Source: Mesocentrotus franciscanus
Taxonomy: Eukaryota > Echinodermata > Echinoidea > Camarodonta > Strongylocentrotidae
Reading direction: 5' to 3'
DNA: 64,000 nt
Assembly (NCBI GenBank): GCA_037976565.1
Contig: CP137684.1
Coordinates: forward strand, 20,212,259 to 20,276,258
Positions 59,516 through 64,000 of the stretch are shown here, in pieces; the stretch's first letter is position 1; every line of letters starts with the position of its first letter. Made by a program: the position numbers and the translations under genes. The notes beneath the pieces are model-generated. The model searched no databases, was not told where the DNA came from, and worked only from the letters and a program-made list of their open reading frames with translations.

Positions 59516-59879
59516 CAGGGGCGGATCCAGCCGGCGGCAAGGGAGGGCCTAAAGGCGCCCACTTCGTGCGAAAAATTTGAAAATCGTGCCGGTCGATTTT
59601 TTGCTCAGTGGGGGGTTGTGAGCACAATTTTTTTGGCACCCGAAAAAAGGTTTTCCATCCGGGAAGAGTTATTTTTCCACCGCCACCACCCCTTGGGCGC
59701 CAGGGTAGTGAGCACAATTTTTTTTTTTGGGCATCCCTAAAAATTTCCTACGGGAAGGGTGATTTTTTTCCACCACCCCACCCCTTGGGCGCCAGGGGAG
59801 GGGGCCCATCTTCTTTTTTTCTTCTAAAAGGGTGTTTTTACCCGTTTTTTTTTTTGCTAGGGGAGGGGGCCCGCTACTG
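59516..59879. mobile_element. 364-bp hAT-like MITE
   Basis: Ends CAGGGGCGGATCCAG and, inverted, CAGTAGCGGGCCCC. Flanked by a perfect 8-bp direct repeat GATGTATT (59508-59515 and 59880-59887). The interior has two to three copies of a ~115-bp unit ('gagcacaatttttttggcac', 'ccaccccttgggcgccaggg'). Confidence 0.85.
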
Positions 59880-60009
59880 GATGTATTGACATACATTCTT
59901 GTTCTTCTTCGCAATATAACGCTGAAATACATCGGAGACAATTTGATAAATCGGAATCCATCATGAATATTCTGATGATTATCCCTTTTTTGGTTGTGGT
60001 TCATGTAAA

Positions 60010-60184
60010 TGAGGATGATAATGTATGGCAAGGATAATAATCACAAAACGATAGAAGATGTCATTCGCGTGAAAGGGCCGTATTTTTTTATTGGGGGCAT
60101 GTAGATGAGGATGATATCACAAGGATAATAATAATCACAAAAACGATAGAAGTTCTCATTCGCGTGATAGGACCGTATTGGTTT
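60010..60184. repeat. ~85-bp duplication before satellite A
   Basis: Two copies of 'gaggatgata ... aaggataataatcacaaaacgatagaag ... cattcgcgtga ... ggaccgtatt'. Confidence 0.75.
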
Positions 60185-60733
60185 GAGACGTTTCGTTAAA
60201 TTATTAGAGAAAGAAGACGATTCGTTGTACCGTTCTCGACTCTTAATCCTTGTCTGAATTGAGTTTCCCCCTCTCGCGCGGCGAAGCTTTGACGTTTCAT
60301 TAAATTATTAGAGAAAGAAGACGATTCGTTGTACCGTTCTCGATTCACTTCCCCCTGGAAGCAAAGAAGACGATTCGTTGTACCGTTCTCGACTCTTAAT
60401 CCTTGTCTGAATTAAATTTCCCCCTCCCGCGCGAAGCGCAGAAGCTTTGACGTTTCATTAAATTATTAGAAAGGAACGATCTTTCGTTGTACCGTTCTCG
60501 ACTCTTAATCCTTGTCTGAATTCAGTCCCCCCTTCCGCGCGAAGCGCGAAAGCTTTGAGGTTTCATTAAATATTAGAGAAAGAGGACGATGCGTTGTACC
60601 GTTCTCGACTCTTATTTCTTGTCTGAATTCAGTTTCAACCCCTCCCGCGCGAAGCGGAAGCTTTGACGTTTCATTAAATTATTAGAGAAAGAAGACGATT
60701 CGTTGTACCGTTCTCGATTCACTTTCCCCCGGA
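60185..60733. repeat. Satellite A, locus 2, left part
   Basis: About five to six copies of the ~110-bp unit seen at 14742-15610, some shortened. Interrupted at 60734 by the hAT-like element and continued after 62553. Confidence 0.9.
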
Positions 60734-62553
60734 CAGAGGCGGCGGAGCGACTTCCAAAGTGGGGGGGCACCAACAAAAAAGGGCACTTTCTGGAAAAAAG
60801 GGCACCTTCAAGGGAAATCTCAAAGCGAAAAGATACAAGTTTTTAAACATTGGTATATACCCTATATTGTGATTACATTATCAGGGTGATTTTAATATTT
60901 GTTTCTCTTTATACATCATATAAGATATTGGTTAAGCATCATACTTTGCAGTTGGATGCTATGGTCTGAAAATTCACTTGCGAGCGAGCAAAGCGGCGGG
61001 AAAATTTAAAGATTTGTGAGGTCGCAGCGCGAAAATTACCGGTACATCTTATAAAGAGGAAAACCCCAATCCTGATGGGATTATAAACACATTCTCATAA
61101 CGGAAGACTGAAAAGGCCTTTGATAAGTAACATAATTATAACATCTATGATGCGAGCGTAGCGAGCAGCTTTGAAATTGCTCTTAGTCGCTGGAAATTAG
61201 GGGCACGTTTAATAATGAGAGGAAAAGGGGACACTTACCAAAGGGATAAAAGGATTAGAAAAGAAAAGCAGCACGTGTCAAAGTACAAAGGCTAATTACC
61301 AGAGGTGAAAATGGAGCACTTCTTACACCTAAACAAAGAGGCACTTATGAGAATGGAAAATGGGCATTTGTCGACGGAAAAGAGGCACCCATCAGATTTT
61401 GATAGGGGCTTTTATAAGAAGTGAAAAGGGGCATTTATGAAAAAGGGATAGGTTCCTTATTAGAAAGAAAAGGGGGCACGTATCATTGTTAAACTGGTAA
61501 TTATCAGAGGTGAAAAGGAGCACTTATCGCATCTGAAAAGGGCACTGACCATATATGAAAGAGGCACTTATGAGAATGAAAAATGGGCACTAATAATAAA
61601 ATGTGCATTTGTTGAAAAAAGGGGCACCGATCAGATTTTAATAGGTGCATTTATCGGAGGTGAAAGGGGGCTTTTATTAGAAGAGGAAGTGGCTCTTATT
61701 AAAAAGAAAAAGGCACATGCTAAAATAAACGAGGCACTTATCAGAGATGAAAAGAGGTAATCATGAGAAGGGAAGGGGCACTTATAAGAAGGAAAAAGAG
61801 CTTTTATTAGGAAGGAAAAGGGGACGTGTCAAAATAAAAGTGGCATTTATTAGAGATGAAAGAGCACTTATCAGGAGGGAAGGTGCACTTGTCAAAGTAA
61901 AACAGTATCTCTCAGAATTGAATAGGGTCATTTACAAGAGATGAAAAAGGGCACTTATTATGAGAATGAAAAGGAACTATTTTCATAGGTAAAGGGGCAT
62001 TTATGAGAAGGGCTCTTTTAATGGGGCACTTATCATAAGGAAAAGAGGCACTTATTAGAAAGGAAAGGGGCACATGTGAAAAGATAAGATGCGTTTATCC
62101 GAGTTAAAAGGGGTAGTTATTAAAAGAGGAAGGGCACTTCTTACAAAGGAAAGGGGCACCTGTCAAAGCAAAAGGGCACCTCTCAGATTTGAATAGGACA
62201 GTTATCAGAGGTGAAGGGGCGCTTATCAAAAGTGAAAAGGGCGCTTCTCGTACCTGAAAAGGGGCACTTACTAGAGATTAAAAGGGCACTTATGAGAATA
62301 TTGCAAAGGAAAATGGGAACTTGTTGAAGGAAAAGGGGTAAGTGTCAACATAAAGGGCACTTATCAGAGGTGGAAAGGGAAGGGGCACTTTTAAAAATTA
62401 ATAGGGGCACTTGTCAAAGTAAAGGGCACTTTTCCTATGTAAAGGGCACTTTTACAAAGTTAAAGGGACATTTCTCCTATGTAAAGGGGCACTTTTGGGG
62501 TTCTTGAAAAAGTGGGAGGGCACTGTGCCCCCTGCCCCGGAGCGCCGCCTCTG
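60734..62553. mobile_element. hAT-like element filled with GGGGCACTT array, copy 2
   Basis: A 1820-bp relative of 22363-23939, with ends CAGAGGCGGCG and CGCCGCCTCTG (a perfect 11-bp inverted pair). Flanked by a perfect 8-bp direct repeat CCCCCGGA (60726-60733 and 62554-62561), so it jumped into satellite A. The interior again is a ~30-bp array around 'aaaaggggcacttat'. Confidence 0.85.
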
Positions 62554-63165
62554 CCCCCGGAAGCTTTGACGTTTCATTAAATTATTAGAGAAAGACGATC
62601 CGTTGTACCGTTCTCGACTCTTAATCCTTGTCTGAATTAAATTTTACCCCTCGCGCGAAGCGCAAGCTTTGACTTTTATTAAATTATTAGAGAAGAAGAC
62701 GATTCGTTGTACCGTTCTCGATTCAGTTCCCCGCGCGAAGGAAGCTTTGACGTTTCATTAAATTATTAGAGAGGAACGATTCGTTGTACCGTTCTCGACT
62801 CTAAATCCTGGTCTGAATTCAGTTTCACCCAAGCTTTGACGTTTCATTAAATTATTAGAAAAAGACGATCCGTTGTACCGTTCTCGACTCTTAATCCTTG
62901 TCTGAATTAAATTTTCCCCTCCCGCGCGAAGCGGGAAGCTTTGACGTTTCATTAAATTATTAGAGAAAGAAGACGATTCGTTGTACCGTTCTCGATTCAG
63001 TTCCCCGCGCGAAGCGCGAAGCTTTGACGTTTCATTAAATTATTAGAGAGAACAATTCGTTGTACCGTTCTCGACTCTTAATCCTGGTCTGAATTCAGTT
63101 TCACCCAAGCTTTGACGTTTCATTAAATTATTAGAGAAAGGAGACGATTCGTTGTACCGTTCTCG
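62554..63165. repeat. Satellite A, locus 2, right part
   Basis: Six or so further satellite units, several with the GC palindrome deleted, so spacing varies. Confidence 0.9.
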
Positions 63166-63279
63166 ACTCCTTTTCCCTTTTTCTTCCTACGTCCTCTTAT
63201 TTTTCTCTTCTCTCTCTCTCTCTCTCTCTTTTTGGCCTTTTTTTTGGGGGGTGGCGACTGCCCCACCGTCCCCTGGCTA

Positions 63280-64000
63280 CGCGCCTGAAGCTCAGGGTCT
63301 TACGCATTCAATTACGGTCAGATGAGCATATTTTGATACCTTATTAGTTTGTGACACCTGCAGGTTACTAATTGGCTTGGGGTACAGGGGCGGAACCCCA
63401 GAAGCTCAGGGTTTGAGGAATAAATTACGCGGTCAGATGAGCATTCAGGGGCCGGCCGTAGCGCCCCTGATGGGATCAGGGGCCGAGCCCGGAAGCTCAG
63501 GGTTTTAGGCATTTAATTACGGTCAGATGAGCATACTGTGATAACTTATTTGTGACACATGCAGGTTACTAACAGGCGTGGGGTCAGGGGCGGAGCCCCC
63601 AACTCAGGGGCTTTAGGCAAGAAATCACGGTTAGATGAGCATCCAGGGGCTGGCCTTAGGGCCCCTGATGGGGTCAGGGCAGAGCCCCGGAATCTCAAGG
63701 TTTTAGGCATTTAATTACGGTCAGATGAGCATATTGTGATAACTTATTTGTGACACAGGCAGTTTACTAATAGGCGTGGAGTCAGGGCGGAGCCCCATAA
63801 GCTCAGGGCTCTAGGCAGAAATTATGGTTAGATGGCTGGCCTTAGGGCCCCTGATGGGGTCAGGGGCAGAGCCCGGAATCTCAAGGGTTTAGGCATTTAA
63901 TTACGGTCAGATGAGCATATTTGTGATACCTTATTTGTGACACAGGCAGTTTACTAATAGGTGTGGGGTCCAGGGGCGAAGCACCAAGAAGCTCAGGGTT
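63280..64000. repeat. GC-rich tandem repeat, ~200-bp unit, runs off the window
   Basis: At least three copies with 'gaagctcagggttttaggca', 'ttacggtcagatgagcat', 'acttatttgtgacac' and 'ggggtcaggggcggagcccc'. Each unit has short alternating GC-rich hairpins such as 'ggggcggagcccc'. Confidence 0.85.

Overview
This is eukaryotic nuclear DNA from a marine invertebrate, most probably an echinoderm of sea-urchin type. Three animal genes are split into many short exons with GT-AG introns. The spaces between them are full of short transposons, SINE-like repeats and minisatellites of a kind I associate with echinoid genomes. The species assignment is an inference.

Layout. (1) 2.5-7.7 kb, minus strand: five internal exons of a nucleosome assembly protein 1-like gene (NAP1L). 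The C-terminal exons lie off the left edge, the start codon was not found, and a promoter-like block sits near 11.6 kb. (2) 11.8-24.5 kb: intergenic and mobile-element-rich. It holds a 169-bp TIR element, a nested pair of TIR elements carrying a ~110-bp satellite (14.2-15.8 kb), a Ty3/gypsy-type LTR retrotransposon with two identical 121-bp LTRs (16.5-21.7 kb), and a 1.6-kb hAT-like element filled with a GGGGCACTT motif array (22.4-23.9 kb). (3) 24.5-33.8 kb, plus strand: a 12-exon gene encoding a 491-residue M1AP (meiosis 1 associated protein) homologue, with its terminal exon present in five tandem copies. (4) 37.85-54.64 kb, minus strand: 15 exons with perfectly matching phases encoding the C-terminal two-thirds of DDB1. 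One DDB1 intron is a U12-type AT-AC intron. (5) 54.6-64 kb: no recognisable gene. It contains repeats, a 650-bp pyrimidine-rich tract, a hAT-like MITE, the satellite seen at 14.7 kb, a second 1.8-kb GGGGCACTT element inserted into that satellite, and a ~200-bp GC-rich tandem repeat to the end.

The three genes are unrelated functionally: histone chaperone, meiotic factor, and CRL4 ubiquitin-ligase adaptor. NAP1L and M1AP diverge, M1AP and DDB1 converge.

The most unusual signal is that at least five of the 15 DDB1 exons, and the last M1AP exon, have an exon edge included in a local tandem duplication (units of 48, 53, 64, 85, 103 and 160 bp). The DDB1 arrays lay out up to eight consecutive copies of a 5' splice site or up to five of a 3' splice site. 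In the DDB1 arrays, extending or starting the exon at an extra copy brings an in-frame stop. A second notable signal is the LTR element's primer-binding site, which is complementary to the element's own LTR in the geometry of Tf1-type self-priming.
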